64,000 bases of DNA from Haladaptatus sp. DYF46. Lineage in GTDB: Archaea > Halobacteriota > Halobacteria > Halobacteriales > Haladaptataceae. Below are positions 44,552 through 53,502 of the stretch, piece after piece. Position 1 is the stretch's first letter. The number at the start of each line of letters is the position of its first letter. The translations under genes were made by a program, and so were the position numbers. The DNA is taken from NCBI RefSeq assembly GCF_021083305.1, contig NZ_JAJFAY010000002.1:248001-312000 (forward strand). Reading direction: 5' to 3'. A model generated the notes under the pieces. It ran no database searches. It was not told the DNA's origin and saw only the letters and a list, made by a program, of their open reading frames with translations.

Positions 44552-44703
44552 TTCAGCTATAAACTTTACAGTTTCTAAGGATGTCATTTTAATTGTTGAA
44601 CTGGACATAATATGGTGTTTGGGTCGATGTGCTGAAGACAGAGGATGGGGTCATCGAGGCCGAATAATTATCTCGTCATAGGACAGAGAATCAGGGGAAG
44701 AAT
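44552..44703. other. AT-rich gap with no gene seen
   Basis: 152 nt of AT-rich DNA (tttaattgtt, ggacataatatgg). TATA-like patches could serve the small membrane ORF at 44704. No RNA or coding signal recognised. Confidence 0.4.
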
Positions 44704-44838
44704 ATGGATACGCCCGATGACCGACCACCCACTTACAACCGACTGTTGGCCCTCTTTCTCCTCGTATTGTTCCTGAGTATCGCCGCGGTCGTCGGATACG
44801 TCCTCTGGGCAGATTGTATCATCGGATGCCCCGCATAG
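44704..44838 (+). CDS. 44-aa single-pass membrane protein
   Basis: ATG to TAG. A polar Asp/Pro start (MDTPDDRPPTYNR) and one strong helix (LLALFLLVLFLSIAAVVGYVL), then WADCIIGCPA with two Cys. The charge layout and clear helix make a real microprotein plausible. Function unknown. Confidence 0.5.
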   Translation: MDTPDDRPPTYNRLLALFLLVLFLSIAAVVGYVLWADCIIGCPA

Positions 44839-44925
44839 TCCGTTCGTTGTGCTTTGAACGATACGCGCTCTGTATGTACTGCGCCGTTTCTGTCACGCTC
44901 TCGGGGTCTCAAAGAGTCGGGATTT

Positions 44926-45152
44926 CACAACCGCCAGAAACGGCCGGTGACACAACCGCCAGTCGCTAGCAAACCTACCGGAAAATCTTTGATTTTCCGG
45001 GCCGACGACTGAACGGAGCGGAGTCCTCGTGAGTGAAACGAACGAGGGCACGGAAGACGAAAAGCGTCTTCCGGAGCGAAGTGAAGGAGGAGCGCTTTTG
45101 GTGCAGATTTTTATCGAGGGTCGCTCCGCGACCCTCGCAATAAAAAGGTGCG
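44926..45152 (-). repeat. Modular 3'-end element, copy B (follows the KaiC-like gene)
   Basis: On the + strand: box 1 cacaaccgccagtcgctag (44951-44969; a 12-nt partial copy starts 25 nt earlier at 44926), hairpin ccggaaaatc...gattttccgg (44978-44987/44991-45000), a second hairpin ggaagac...gtcttcc, box 2 ttttggtgcagattttt (45096-45112), a 10-bp hairpin (45115-45124/45128-45137), then aaaaaggtgcg (45142-45152) at the gene stop. Boxes match copy A at 17 of 19 (box 1) and 17 of 17 (box 2) positions. The stretch 44839-44925 before it shows nothing else. Confidence 0.7.
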
Positions 45153-46277
45153 TCAGAAAAGATTGGCTTGCTGATACACGCTGATGCCCTCGTCCGTGAT
45201 GTCGTAGGGTTTGATGTCGCGGGAGTGGTTCGCGTCCCGAATCTTCTGGATTTCGACGGCGAGTCGGGTTTCGATGAAGTCGTCCGTGCTCCGGACGTAT
45301 CGGAGGACGAACACGGCGTCGGTGAGGTATTCGATGATGCCGTGACGGGAAGAATAGGGATTTTCGTCGCTGGCTTCGCTGGTGAGCATGGTGGTCACGC
45401 CCGCCTCTTTGAGGCTACGCGTGAAGTCGTAAATCTCGTTGCGGCGGGTGGATTGGCCCTGATACATCATTTCGAGGAGCGACACGGAGTCGAGGACGAG
45501 CCTCGACGCGCCGAAATCGCGCACGAGTTCGGGGAGTTCGCTCCGGATGCTCGACAACGAGTTGGCCATCTCGATGGGGTCCAGATCGACGACGGCGAGT
45601 TTCCCTTCCTCGATGTACTCGTCGTAGGGCCATCCCTTCTCCGTCGCGCTGTCCACGATTCGCTCGTGGCTCTCCTCCAGCGTGACGTAGACGGCGCTCT
45701 CGCCGTTCGAAAGCGCGTGGTTCAAGAACTGAAGCCCGAACGTGGTCTTGCCGGTCCCCGCACCGCCGATGGCGACCATCAGCGTTCGCTCGGGGACGCC
45801 GCCCTGAATCATGCTGTCCAAACCGTCGATACCGATGTCGATTCGTGGGATCGCGGACTCGAACGCCTCGTCGTCGAAGGAACCGCCGTCACCGTTACCG
45901 AAACCGCCGGATTCGCCGGCACCGTCGAACCCGCCCGCATCGAACCCGCCGCCATCGCCGAAGTCCGGTTCGCTGTCACCGCCGGTACCGGGCGCGGACG
46001 CGAACGCGCTGGCGAAATCGTCGTCGAACAACGGCACGTCGTCGGCGTTCGGTTCGTCGGCCGTCGTGTCGTCGGACGTCTTCACCGCCGACGTGTCGGT
46101 CACCGGTTCGGTGCCGGGAGCGTCCGCGTCCGTCGCGGAAGCGTCCGGAACTTCGGCGTTTTTCCCCGTCACCTCCGTGCCGTCTTCCGATTCTTCGGTC
46201 GCGTTGCCGGTCGATTCGCCGTCCGATTCCTCGACATCTCGGAGCGCGGCCTCGAACCAATCGTCGTCGTCGCTCAC
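45153..46277 (-). CDS. KaiC-like RecA-superfamily ATPase with long acidic N-terminus
   Basis: 374 aa from the GTG at 46277. Residues 1-142 are acidic and Gly/Asp/Ser-rich, ending in Gly-Phe-rich repeats, and lack a fold. From IPRIDIGIDGLDSMIQGG (143) on there is one KaiC/RadA domain: Walker A at 171-178 (GGAGTGKT), YVTLEESHERIV, Walker B SRLVLDSVSLLE, and TSEASDENP. One domain, not the double domain of cyanobacterial KaiC. Probably a signalling ATPase. The shared boxes of the repeat element lie at its 3' end. Confidence 0.88.
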   Translation of the reverse strand: MSDDDDWFEAALRDVEESDGESTGNATEESEDGTEVTGKNAEVPDASATDADAPGTEPVTDTSAVKTSDDTTADEPNADDVPLFDDDFASAFASAPGTGGDSEPDFGDGGGFDAGGFDGAGESGGFGNGDGGSFDDEAFESAIPRIDIGIDGLDSMIQGGVPERTLMVAIGGAGTGKTTFGLQFLNHALSNGESAVYVTLEESHERIVDSATEKGWPYDEYIEEGKLAVVDLDPIEMANSLSSIRSELPELVRDFGASRLVLDSVSLLEMMYQGQSTRRNEIYDFTRSLKEAGVTTMLTSEASDENPYSSRHGIIEYLTDAVFVLRYVRSTDDFIETRLAVEIQKIRDANHSRDIKPYDITDEGISVYQQANLF

Positions 46278-46444
46278 GTCGTCCCCTCCTCGTCGGTTCG
46301 GATTCGACGTTCGCCGCGAACCGACGGCCCGCTCGTCCTCGTCCGCTTTCGAGCGAAAGTTCTCATCGTCCTGTCACTGACAGCCATCGTAAATTAATGT
46401 TCGTGTCGGCGGCTTTTTGAACGCCGGGAGAGAACGGAGCCGTG

Positions 46445-47269
46445 ATGAACGTCGGCATCGTCGCACAACGGGGAAACGAGCGGGCCGCGACACTGGCGGG
46501 ACGATTGCGAGAGACGCTTCGAGACGATTCCGTGACGGTCAATCTCGACGCTGCGACTTCCGAGCGATTGGGGGTCGACGGCGTGGACGTGAGCCGGATG
46601 GCGGAAAACGACCTCGTCGTCAGCATCGGCGGCGACGGCACCTTCCTCTTCTCGGCGAGCGGCGCGGGTGGAACGCCGATACTCGGCGTCAACCTCGGAG
46701 AAGTCGGGTTTCTGAACGCCGTCGCGCCGGAGGACGCCGTGGCCGAAGTGGGCGCGGTCGTCGAGGAGTATCTGGAGTCGGGCGAGATTCCGTCGTGGGA
46801 GGTGCCACGGCTCCGCGCGACCAGCGAAGGCGACTGGTCGGTTCACCCCGCGCTGAACGAAATCGTGATACAGGGCGCACAGCGCGGGCACGGACAGGGT
46901 ATCGACTACGACATTCACGTCGATGACGTGGAGTACAACAGCGGACACGCGGACGGCTTGCTGGTTTCGACGCCGACGGGAAGTACGGCGTACAACCTCA
47001 GCGAAGGCGGGCCGCTGGTCCATCCGGGTGTAGACGGCCTGATTCTCACGGAGATGTGTGCCTCCCACTCGATGCCGCCGCTGGTGTTCGAACCGGACCA
47101 CGAGGTCGTGATTCGGGTTCGGAACGCGGACGCCGCCGTCGTCGGCAGCGACGGAACGCAGGTCCGTATCGAACCCCCGGAGACCATCACGGTCGCGCTC
47201 GCGTCCGAACCGGCCCGAATCGCCGGGCCGTCGCCCAACTTCTTCGAAGCGCTCGGAAAGCTCGAGTAG
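46445..47269 (+). CDS. nadK: NAD kinase
   Basis: 274 aa from the ATG at 46445, or one residue longer from the GTG at 46442. Motifs: GGDGTFL (ATP site), [11 protein letters not shown], and [19 protein letters not shown]. It phosphorylates NAD to NADP. Together with nadABC at 34-37 kb, most of the NAD(P) route is in this window. Confidence 0.95.
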   Translation: MNVGIVAQRGNERAATLAGRLRETLRDDSVTVNLDAATSERLGVDGVDVSRMAENDLVVSIGGDGTFLFSASGAGGTPILGVNLGEVGFLNAVAPEDAVAEVGAVVEEYLESGEIPSWEVPRLRATSEGDWSVHPALNEIVIQGAQRGHGQGIDYDIHVDDVEYNSGHADGLLVSTPTGSTAYNLSEGGPLVHPGVDGLILTEMCASHSMPPLVFEPDHEVVIRVRNADAAVVGSDGTQVRIEPPETITVALASEPARIAGPSPNFFEALGKLE

Positions 47270-47317
47270 CTGCCGGAAACGGAAGCCTCTAATTCCGTTA
47301 CTCACAAGGAAACGACA

Positions 47318-48253
47318 ATGAAAGGGCAACTACCCGACGTGCAGGCGACGGAACCGGACGTAACGGTCGGGTTGAATCGGGTCGGCGTGACCGGGGTCGA
47401 GAAACTGGTCGAGGTCGCCCGACCGGACAAGCGACCGTACGTTCTCACCGCGGAGTTCGACGTGCTGGTTGACCTCCCGAGCTGGCGCAAGGGCGCGGAC
47501 ATGAGCCGAAACATGGAGGTCGTGGACGAGGTCCTCGAAGACGCCGTCAGCGAACCGACCTACCGCCTCGAAGACGTGTGCGGCGACGCCGCGGAACGAC
47601 TGCTCGAAAAACACGAGTACACCTCGAAGGCCGAGGTCGGCATGGAAGCGGAATTCATGGTGCGCGACACGACGCCGGAGAGCGAGCGCCCCACCCAAGC
47701 CATGGTGGACATCATCGCCAGCGCGACGGCGACGGAGGAGGAGACGACCGAGGAAATCGGCGCGCGCGTCACGGGCATGACGGTCTGTCCCTGTTCGCAG
47801 GGCATGATGAGCGGACGAGCGAAGGAAAAGCTCCTCGGCCTCGGCGTCGGTGAGCGCGAGGTCAAGGAGTTCCTCCAGGAGATCCCGCAGGCGGGTCACT
47901 CCCAGCGCGGTCACGCGACACTCACCGTCGAAAGTTCCGGCGCGCCCGAGGTGGACCTGCACGAACTCATCGAAGTCGCGCGGGACTCGATGAGCGCCCG
48001 GATTTACAACCTCGCGAAGCGCCCCGACGAGGACCACATGACGTTTCAGGCGCACGCCGACGCGAAGTTCGTCGAGGACTGCGTGCGCGACATGGCCCAC
48101 GGCGTCGTGGAGACGTTCCCCGACCTGCCCGACGACGCGGTCGTGACGATGAAACAGAGCAACGACGAGTCCATCCACCAGCACAACGCCCACGCGGAAC
48201 GCGTGGCCGAGGTGGGGACGCTCCGCGAGGAAGTCGCCGAATCGAGCGAGTAG
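47318..48253 (+). CDS. mptA: GTP cyclohydrolase MptA (FolE2 type)
   Basis: 311 aa. Catalyses the first pterin step from GTP, for archaeal tetrahydrofolate/methanopterin-type cofactors. The metal-site Cys is in [12 protein letters not shown]; the His of SQRGHATL and QHNAHAERV are other signatures. Normal length. 48 nt after nadK, same strand. Confidence 0.93.
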   Translation: MKGQLPDVQATEPDVTVGLNRVGVTGVEKLVEVARPDKRPYVLTAEFDVLVDLPSWRKGADMSRNMEVVDEVLEDAVSEPTYRLEDVCGDAAERLLEKHEYTSKAEVGMEAEFMVRDTTPESERPTQAMVDIIASATATEEETTEEIGARVTGMTVCPCSQGMMSGRAKEKLLGLGVGEREVKEFLQEIPQAGHSQRGHATLTVESSGAPEVDLHELIEVARDSMSARIYNLAKRPDEDHMTFQAHADAKFVEDCVRDMAHGVVETFPDLPDDAVVTMKQSNDESIHQHNAHAERVAEVGTLREEVAESSE

Positions 48254-48381
48254 TACGGCGAATTTTTGGTCCTTTCGTTTGTCGTGAGGCGCTTCTTTTC
48301 GACTTTCGACTTCGACGGGAGACGTTTTGTGGAGTTCGTGGCTGTTCGGTGTTTCGAGCGTACTCATCCGCCGTGACCGCA

Positions 48382-48698
48382 ACTGCTAGGGACCATGACC
48401 GCACCGCCACCGCGGACGGACGGCCGGAACCACACGGCCGTCCGTCCGCGCGGCCCCTGACCTCCCCGGTGCTCGGACGCCCTCGCCACATGGCTCGGGC
48501 GTCCTCGCCGCGCATCCCGAAAGAGGCCGTGAAAGCGCGCTTCGGACCGGCCATTCAACCACATGGACGCGCCGGGAGGACGTGAGCGCTCGCCGCGAAG
48601 CGTCCTCCCACCCGGGGAGGGATGGGGTCCGAAGGGAGGGTGGTCGGAACCGCACGACCACCCTCCCGTATGCGGTGCGGTCACGGTCGCCCAGTAGT
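48382..48698. ncRNA. Candidate structured RNA, about 320 nt, unassigned
   Basis: GC-rich and free of a credible gene, with ends that pair: 48382-48391 with 48690-48698 (one bulge, one G-U), continuing as 48392-48407 with 48672-48687 (one mismatch). Inside are a 15-bp perfect hairpin (48412-48426/48435-48449, loop GAACCACA), an 8-bp hairpin (48475-48482/48497-48504), a 9-bp stem (48574-48582/48601-48609) and a 13-bp perfect hairpin (48634-48646/48655-48667, loop GAACCGCA). Size is near that of archaeal SRP RNA or RNase P RNA, but neither the SRP GGAA...AGCAG helix-8 motif nor the RNase P core was found on either strand. The transcribed strand is undecided. Confidence 0.5.
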
Positions 48699-48915
48699 CC
48701 CGGTCCCAACCCTCCACAAAGAAATGGTCGGGGCGTCGCGGTTGCGGTCGAGTCGCTGTTACGGTCATCGTTTTTCGAGCCGAAATTCGGACGACGGCGG
48801 TTTCACGGTCGAAAATCGGCTCGAAACACCACCGAAGGAAAAACCGTTCGTCCGCCACACCTATCGGATCCCGGGGTCGTAAGACGTATTCCACGCGACG
48901 ACGAATCCGTCGTTT
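48699..48915. other. Gap between RNA candidate and flavoprotein gene
   Basis: No gene seen. An inverted repeat with about 11-bp arms (48773-48783/48816-48826, tttcgagccga and its complement) lies in it. No clear TATA box immediately precedes the gene at 48916. The part before the RNA (48254-48381) also holds no gene. Confidence 0.4.
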
Positions 48916-50313
48916 ATGATAGGTATCGTCGGCGGGGGAATCGCCGGATTGGCCGCCGCCTACCGCCTCCAACAGCAGGGCTACGACGTGCAGATCTTCG
49001 AAGCGAGCGAGGACCTCGGGGGACTCGCCGCGACCTACGAGACGAACGGCGACCGCATCGAGAAGTTCTATCACCACCTCTCCGCCTCCGAGCAGACCAT
49101 CATCGACCTCATCGGGGAACTCGGACTGGGCGACGATCTGGAGTGGCCCATCGGCAAGAACGCCTACTACGTGGACGGCGTCGTCCACCCGCTCGACAAG
49201 CCGTGGGAGATCATGGCCTACCCGCACATGAGCTTGTACGACAAGTTCCGCCTCGGTATGCTCACGCAGGAAATCGACGTTCGCGGCGGGATTCCGAAGT
49301 TCGACAGCTACGAACGGTTGGAGGACTACGAGGACGTCCCGATCAAGGACTTCCTGTTGGAACACACCTCGCGGGGCGTCTACGAGAACTTCTTCGGCCC
49401 GCTGCTGGACGCGAAGTTCGGGAGCAAAAAGGAGAAAGTGAGCGCCGCGTGGCTTCTCGGGCGCATCAAGTTCCGCGGCGAGCGCGACCTCCTCCGCGGC
49501 GAACCGCTGGGTTACCTCCGCGGCGGGTTCGGTCGCCTCATCGACGCGCTCGTCGAGGAAGTCGGCAGGGAGAACATCACGACCGGCGTGTACGTCACCG
49601 ACATCGAAACGGAAGGCGGCGAAGTCACGTCGCTCACGACGAAACCGGCGGAAAGCACGGAAGTCGCCGCCGCGGACGGCGGAAGTTCGGATGGCGACAC
49701 CGCGACCGAGACGCACGACGTTGACGGCGTCATCGTCGCCGCGATGCCGAACGTCCTCGAAGACCTGACCGGCTACGAGTGCGACATCGACTTCCAAGGC
49801 GCGGTCTGTGCGCTCGTGACGATGGACGAACCGCTAACCGACACCTACTGGCTCAACATCGGCCACGACGCGCCCTTCGGCGCGCTCATCGAACACACGA
49901 ACTACATCCCGCCGGAGCAGTACGGCGGCGACCATCTCGTCTACGTCGCCAGCTACATTCAGGACTACGAGGAGGAGTTGTGGCGGATGGACGACGACGA
50001 AGTCGAAGACCTGTGGCTGAGCCACATCGAGGAGATGTTCCCCGACTGGGACCGCTCGTCGGTGACCAACTTCCGCCTCGCCCGCAATCCGCGCGCAGCG
50101 CCCGTGTACGAGCGCGGCTACCTCGACATGGTCGTCCCCTACGACCTCGGCGACGACATCGCCGACGGCATCTACTACGCCGGGATGGCGAGCAAGGCCC
50201 AGTACCCCGAGCGCAGTCTGAACGGTGGCATCGTCGCGGGCTACGAGTGTGCCGACCGAATTTCCGGGAGGAAAGTGGTCGTCAGCCCGGACGATAGGGA
50301 AGAACGGGAATAG
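48916..50313 (+). CDS. FAD-dependent amine-oxidase/protoporphyrinogen-oxidase-like flavoprotein
   Basis: 465 aa. GIVGGGIAGLAAAYRLQQQGYDVQIFEASEDLGGLAATYE-like start is the dinucleotide-binding motif followed by the Gly-Gly loop of the amine-oxidase group. YAGMASKAQYPERSLNGGIVAGYECA near the end is the FAD C-terminal motif. A polar insert (AADGGSSDGDTATE) interrupts the substrate region. Substrate unknown; similar genes sit near lipid or sugar modification loci in archaea. Confidence 0.85.
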   Translation: MIGIVGGGIAGLAAAYRLQQQGYDVQIFEASEDLGGLAATYETNGDRIEKFYHHLSASEQTIIDLIGELGLGDDLEWPIGKNAYYVDGVVHPLDKPWEIMAYPHMSLYDKFRLGMLTQEIDVRGGIPKFDSYERLEDYEDVPIKDFLLEHTSRGVYENFFGPLLDAKFGSKKEKVSAAWLLGRIKFRGERDLLRGEPLGYLRGGFGRLIDALVEEVGRENITTGVYVTDIETEGGEVTSLTTKPAESTEVAAADGGSSDGDTATETHDVDGVIVAAMPNVLEDLTGYECDIDFQGAVCALVTMDEPLTDTYWLNIGHDAPFGALIEHTNYIPPEQYGGDHLVYVASYIQDYEEELWRMDDDEVEDLWLSHIEEMFPDWDRSSVTNFRLARNPRAAPVYERGYLDMVVPYDLGDDIADGIYYAGMASKAQYPERSLNGGIVAGYECADRISGRKVVVSPDDREERE

Positions 50314-50369
50314 TCACCTCCGACGAACGGCGGGTAGGGTTTTGCTCGTCCGTCGCTAGTATCGACGGC

Positions 50370-51539
50370 ATGGTGGAAGTGGGGCAACTGGCAGTCATTG
50401 GTATCGGCGCAGTGGCCAGTTTTTTCATGGCGTGGACGGTCGGTGCGGGGTGGACGCCGTACGCACCGAGCGTCGGCGCTCGCAGGACGACGGTCATGCG
50501 AGGGGCTTTTTTCACCGGGCTGTTCGGAATTCTCGGAGCAGTCGTCCAAGGTGCAAACGTCACGGAAGCGATTTCGGCAGGACTCATCAACGGCGTGACG
50601 CTCACGCCGATTGCGGCCGTCATCGCGCTCATCGTCGCCGCCGGACTCGTCGCAATCGGAATCTTCACGGGATATCCGCTCGCGACGGCGTTCACGGCGA
50701 CGGGTGCGGTCATCGGCGTCGGTCTGGCGCTGGGCGGGACTCCGGCATACGCCAAATATCAGCAGATATTGCTGTTGTGGGTGCTGACGCCGATTTTCTG
50801 CGGCGGTATCGCGTACGGTCTCGCTCGGCTGATTCGGCGTGACGACGTGCCGGACGAGTATTCGATTCCCCTCTTTGGTGGTATCGTCGGACTCATCCTC
50901 GCCAATTCGTCCTTTACCTTCCTCGCACCGGAATCGGGCGGTGCGTCGATCGCGGCGGTAGCCGCAGGGAGTCTCCCCCTCCCGCCCCTCGCCGGTCTCG
51001 TCGTGGCGACCCTGTTCGTCGCGCTCGTCCTCGGCGTGATTCTCCTGATAGAAGTGCGTTCCAACGTGAAAAGGGGCCAGCGACACCTGTTGTTCGGTAT
51101 CGGCGCGCTCGTCTCCTTCTCGGCAGGTGGCAGTCAAGTCGGCCTCGCCGTCGGACCGCTCGCGCCGATGACCATCCCGCTCGGCGTATCGCTCGCGGTA
51201 ATCCTCCTGTTTGGAGGTCTCGGTGTCATGCTCGGCGCGTGGATGGGTTCGCCACGGATGATAAAAGCGCTCGCTCGGGACTTCTCGTCGCTCGGCCCTC
51301 GGCGGGCCACCGCCGCGCTCATCCCGGCGTTCGCCATCGCACAGACCGCGGTGCTGTTCGGTATCCCGGTTTCGTTCAACGAAATCGTCGTGAGCGCCAT
51401 CGTCGGCAGCGGTTACGCGGCAGGTGCTGGAAGTGTAAGCCGGGGAAAGATGGCCTACACGGTCCTCGGATGGGTCGTCTCGTTGCTCCTCTCGTTCGCG
51501 CTCGCCTACGGCGCGTTCGTCGGCGTCGGGATGCTATAG
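50370..51539 (+). CDS. PiT-family inorganic phosphate transporter
   Basis: 389 aa with about 10 membrane helices. The two PiT half-signatures are visible: MAWTVGAGWTPYAPSVGAR near the N-terminus and GYAAGAGSVSRGKMAYTVLGWV near the C-terminus (the usual GANDxANA is changed to GAGWTPYA). Low-affinity phosphate/ion symport is inferred, complementing the Pst system. A second substrate such as sulfate cannot be excluded. Confidence 0.85.
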   Translation: MVEVGQLAVIGIGAVASFFMAWTVGAGWTPYAPSVGARRTTVMRGAFFTGLFGILGAVVQGANVTEAISAGLINGVTLTPIAAVIALIVAAGLVAIGIFTGYPLATAFTATGAVIGVGLALGGTPAYAKYQQILLLWVLTPIFCGGIAYGLARLIRRDDVPDEYSIPLFGGIVGLILANSSFTFLAPESGGASIAAVAAGSLPLPPLAGLVVATLFVALVLGVILLIEVRSNVKRGQRHLLFGIGALVSFSAGGSQVGLAVGPLAPMTIPLGVSLAVILLFGGLGVMLGAWMGSPRMIKALARDFSSLGPRRATAALIPAFAIAQTAVLFGIPVSFNEIVVSAIVGSGYAAGAGSVSRGKMAYTVLGWVVSLLLSFALAYGAFVGVGML

Positions 51540-51644
51540 TCCGGTGAATCGAGGCTGACGATTCGCCGGGAAGCGTTATTGCAACCCCGCGACGCCGAGA
51601 ACCCGGCGAAAACGTAGATAGCCGTCGACGGCGTAGCCTATGAC

Positions 51645-52292
51645 ATGGAGGAGAGTATTGCTGGCTTCAAGGAGACGGGGGACTGGGTGGCCATCGTGGA
51701 ACACGGCGAGCGAATAACCACGGCGTTGGACGAGGAGGGTATCGAGGGGGAGGACTTCGACGATTGGAACGAGTGGCGGCCGAAAGCACACGAGCGACTG
51801 AGCGAGGACGTAAACGAGAAGACGGCGGAGCAGGCGAGTGCGTCGCGCGGGAAGGGAGAAAAGAAGGGCAAATCCCCCACTGAAGACGCGGGAACGGCGC
51901 GGGAGGAGTTAGAGGACACGGTGTCCGAACTCGCGGAGGGCGACATCGACGACGCCGTCGAGGAGGGGCGCGACACCGTCGAATACGCGACCCGCGCGGC
52001 CGACACGGCGGGGCGAAAGGCGCTTCGAACCGTCGAGGAGACGGTGTACAAACACGTCATGACCCAAGTGTCGCCCGCCTACTTCGACAACGAATTAGTG
52101 AGCGCGAACGTCGAACGCGACAGAAGCGGAAACCGATACACCTTCGAGGTGAACATCAACGATGACGCACTCAAAGACCGGGTGAGCGACCGACTGGAGC
52201 AGTACGACGAGGAGATAGACCGCTGGCGTGGCGAGACCGAAAAGGAAACCGAATCCGCCGAGGCCGCCGAGGGAATCGACCCGGTTGAGTGA
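51645..52292 (+). CDS. DUF5828-like haloarchaeal protein
   Basis: 215 aa. An N-terminal globular part (ESIAGFKETGDWVAIVEHGERI), an acidic/Lys-rich linker (about 58-80), an amphipathic helix region and a C-terminal beta/helix part (YTFEVNINDDALKDRVSDRL). I connect it with DUF5828; function unknown. Some coiled-coil propensity near 90-140. Confidence 0.65.
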   Translation: MEESIAGFKETGDWVAIVEHGERITTALDEEGIEGEDFDDWNEWRPKAHERLSEDVNEKTAEQASASRGKGEKKGKSPTEDAGTAREELEDTVSELAEGDIDDAVEEGRDTVEYATRAADTAGRKALRTVEETVYKHVMTQVSPAYFDNELVSANVERDRSGNRYTFEVNINDDALKDRVSDRLEQYDEEIDRWRGETEKETESAEAAEGIDPVE

Positions 52293-52355
52293 ACGGTTTA
52301 AACACGAAAGGAATCGCCGCTATCCCTATCCGCGTGCGGCGCGTGCTTGTGCGTC

Positions 52356-52796
52356 ATGTACGACCGAATCCTCATTCCCATCGACGGAAGCGACGCGGCG
52401 GCGAACGCGATTCCGTACGCGCTCGACGCCGCGAAGACGTACGACGCCGGCCTCTACACGGTGTCCGTCGTCGATACGGGCGAGACGGACGACGACGGGG
52501 AAAAGCGCGAGGCGATGTACGAGGAGTTCGAGAAGGAATCGAAAGCGATGGTGGAGGACGTGATCGAGCGAGCGGAGCGGGAGGACATCCGCACGACGGC
52601 GGGGTCCATCGCGGAGGGCAAACCCCATCGTGCGATTCGGCAGTACGCCGACGAGCAGGACATCGACCTCATCGTGATGGGGACGCACGGACGGCGTGGC
52701 ATCCTCTATCCGCTTCGACGGAGCGTCACGGAAAAAGTCGCGCGATGGGCGGACGTGCCGGTGCTGATGGTTCGATTGGGCGAGGACGAGGACTGA
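52356..52796 (+). CDS. Universal stress protein (UspA family)
   Basis: 146 aa from the ATG at 52356. ILIPIDGSDAAANAIPYALDAA start; the nucleotide loop reads GTHGRRGILYPLRRSVTEKV, where Arg replaces the final Gly before Ser, so ATP binding is less certain than in the paralogue at 44129. Confidence 0.9.
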   Translation: MYDRILIPIDGSDAAANAIPYALDAAKTYDAGLYTVSVVDTGETDDDGEKREAMYEEFEKESKAMVEDVIERAEREDIRTTAGSIAEGKPHRAIRQYADEQDIDLIVMGTHGRRGILYPLRRSVTEKVARWADVPVLMVRLGEDED

Positions 52797-52805
52797 GCCG
52801 AGAAA

Positions 52806-53390
52806 TCAGGCTTCGCCTTCGTCGACGCCGACCGCGTCAGAGATGTTCACGTCCTCCGGTTCGTCCTGTCCGCCGACCCGGACTTCGCCGTCGTCACCTT
52901 GGACGTACACGTCGTCGGCAAAGCCGCCTTCCGCGTGCGGGTGAACCGGGTCGTCCAGTTTTTCCGGCGTGGACGGGGGTTCCGGCATCTCCACGGGAGC
53001 GAACTCGCCAAGCGGGTCGGCGATGGTGATGCCGTGCTTCGAGAAGAACGTCTCGTAGCGTTCGTAGTGCTCTTCTAGTTCGTCGCTCGGGAACTCCATC
53101 ATCTCGGTCCAGCCGTGATTGTAGAAGTCGAAGTTCGACTGGATGTGGGTGATTTCGCGGGCCTCCGCCTCCGGCGCACCTTCCTGAAGCGCGGCGAGAT
53201 ACGAATCCATCGTCGCATCGAAGAAGGCGTCGAGGTGTTCGCGGCGTTCCTCGCGGTGTTCCTCGTCGGCTTTTTTGAGGAATATTCCCGTGTGCATGTC
53301 CACCAGTTTCCACTTCACCACGTCGCTGACGACGGGCATTTCGAGGGCTTTTCTCGACGCGAAGTGGCGCGCGTTCTGACGGATTTTCAT
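52806..53390 (-). CDS. DUF6149-like haloarchaeal protein
   Basis: 194 aa from the ATG at 53390 (MKIRQNARHFASRKALEMPVV). Helix-rich to about residue 140 (HREERREHLDAFFDATMDSYLAAL), then a Pro/acidic tail. I connect the N-terminal pattern with DUF6149. Function unknown. Divergent from the flavoprotein gene at 53503. Confidence 0.65.
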   Translation of the reverse strand: MKIRQNARHFASRKALEMPVVSDVVKWKLVDMHTGIFLKKADEEHREERREHLDAFFDATMDSYLAALQEGAPEAEAREITHIQSNFDFYNHGWTEMMEFPSDELEEHYERYETFFSKHGITIADPLGEFAPVEMPEPPSTPEKLDDPVHPHAEGGFADDVYVQGDDGEVRVGGQDEPEDVNISDAVGVDEGEA

Positions 53391-53473
53391 GCCCGTTGCT
53401 TGGGACGCGACGGTCTTCAACGTCCCGACTCGGGTATGTTGGCGTTTGACAGCAACATCGAGATAGCAACCCA

Positions 53474-53480
53474 CTTTAAC
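53474..53480 (+). promoter_or_regulatory. TATA box of the NAD(P)/FAD oxidoreductase gene
   Basis: ctttaac is centred 26 nt before the ATG at 53503, predicting a leaderless mRNA. Confidence 0.55.
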
Positions 53481-53502
53481 CCCGACGCAGAACGTCTCAG
53501 TC

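Noticed and set aside
48382..48698. SRP RNA or RNase P RNA
   Set aside because: A ccgaagggag stretch near 48629-48638 faintly recalls SRP helix 8, but the AGCAG partner and the Alu UGUAA motif are absent. The RNase P GGAAGUCC and ACAGAA core are also absent on both strands. Kept as an unassigned RNA.
48254..48900. Protein-coding gene in the 48.3-48.9 kb gap (open frames on both strands)
   Set aside because: The frames are Arg/Pro/Gly-rich, cross perfect hairpins and show no family features.
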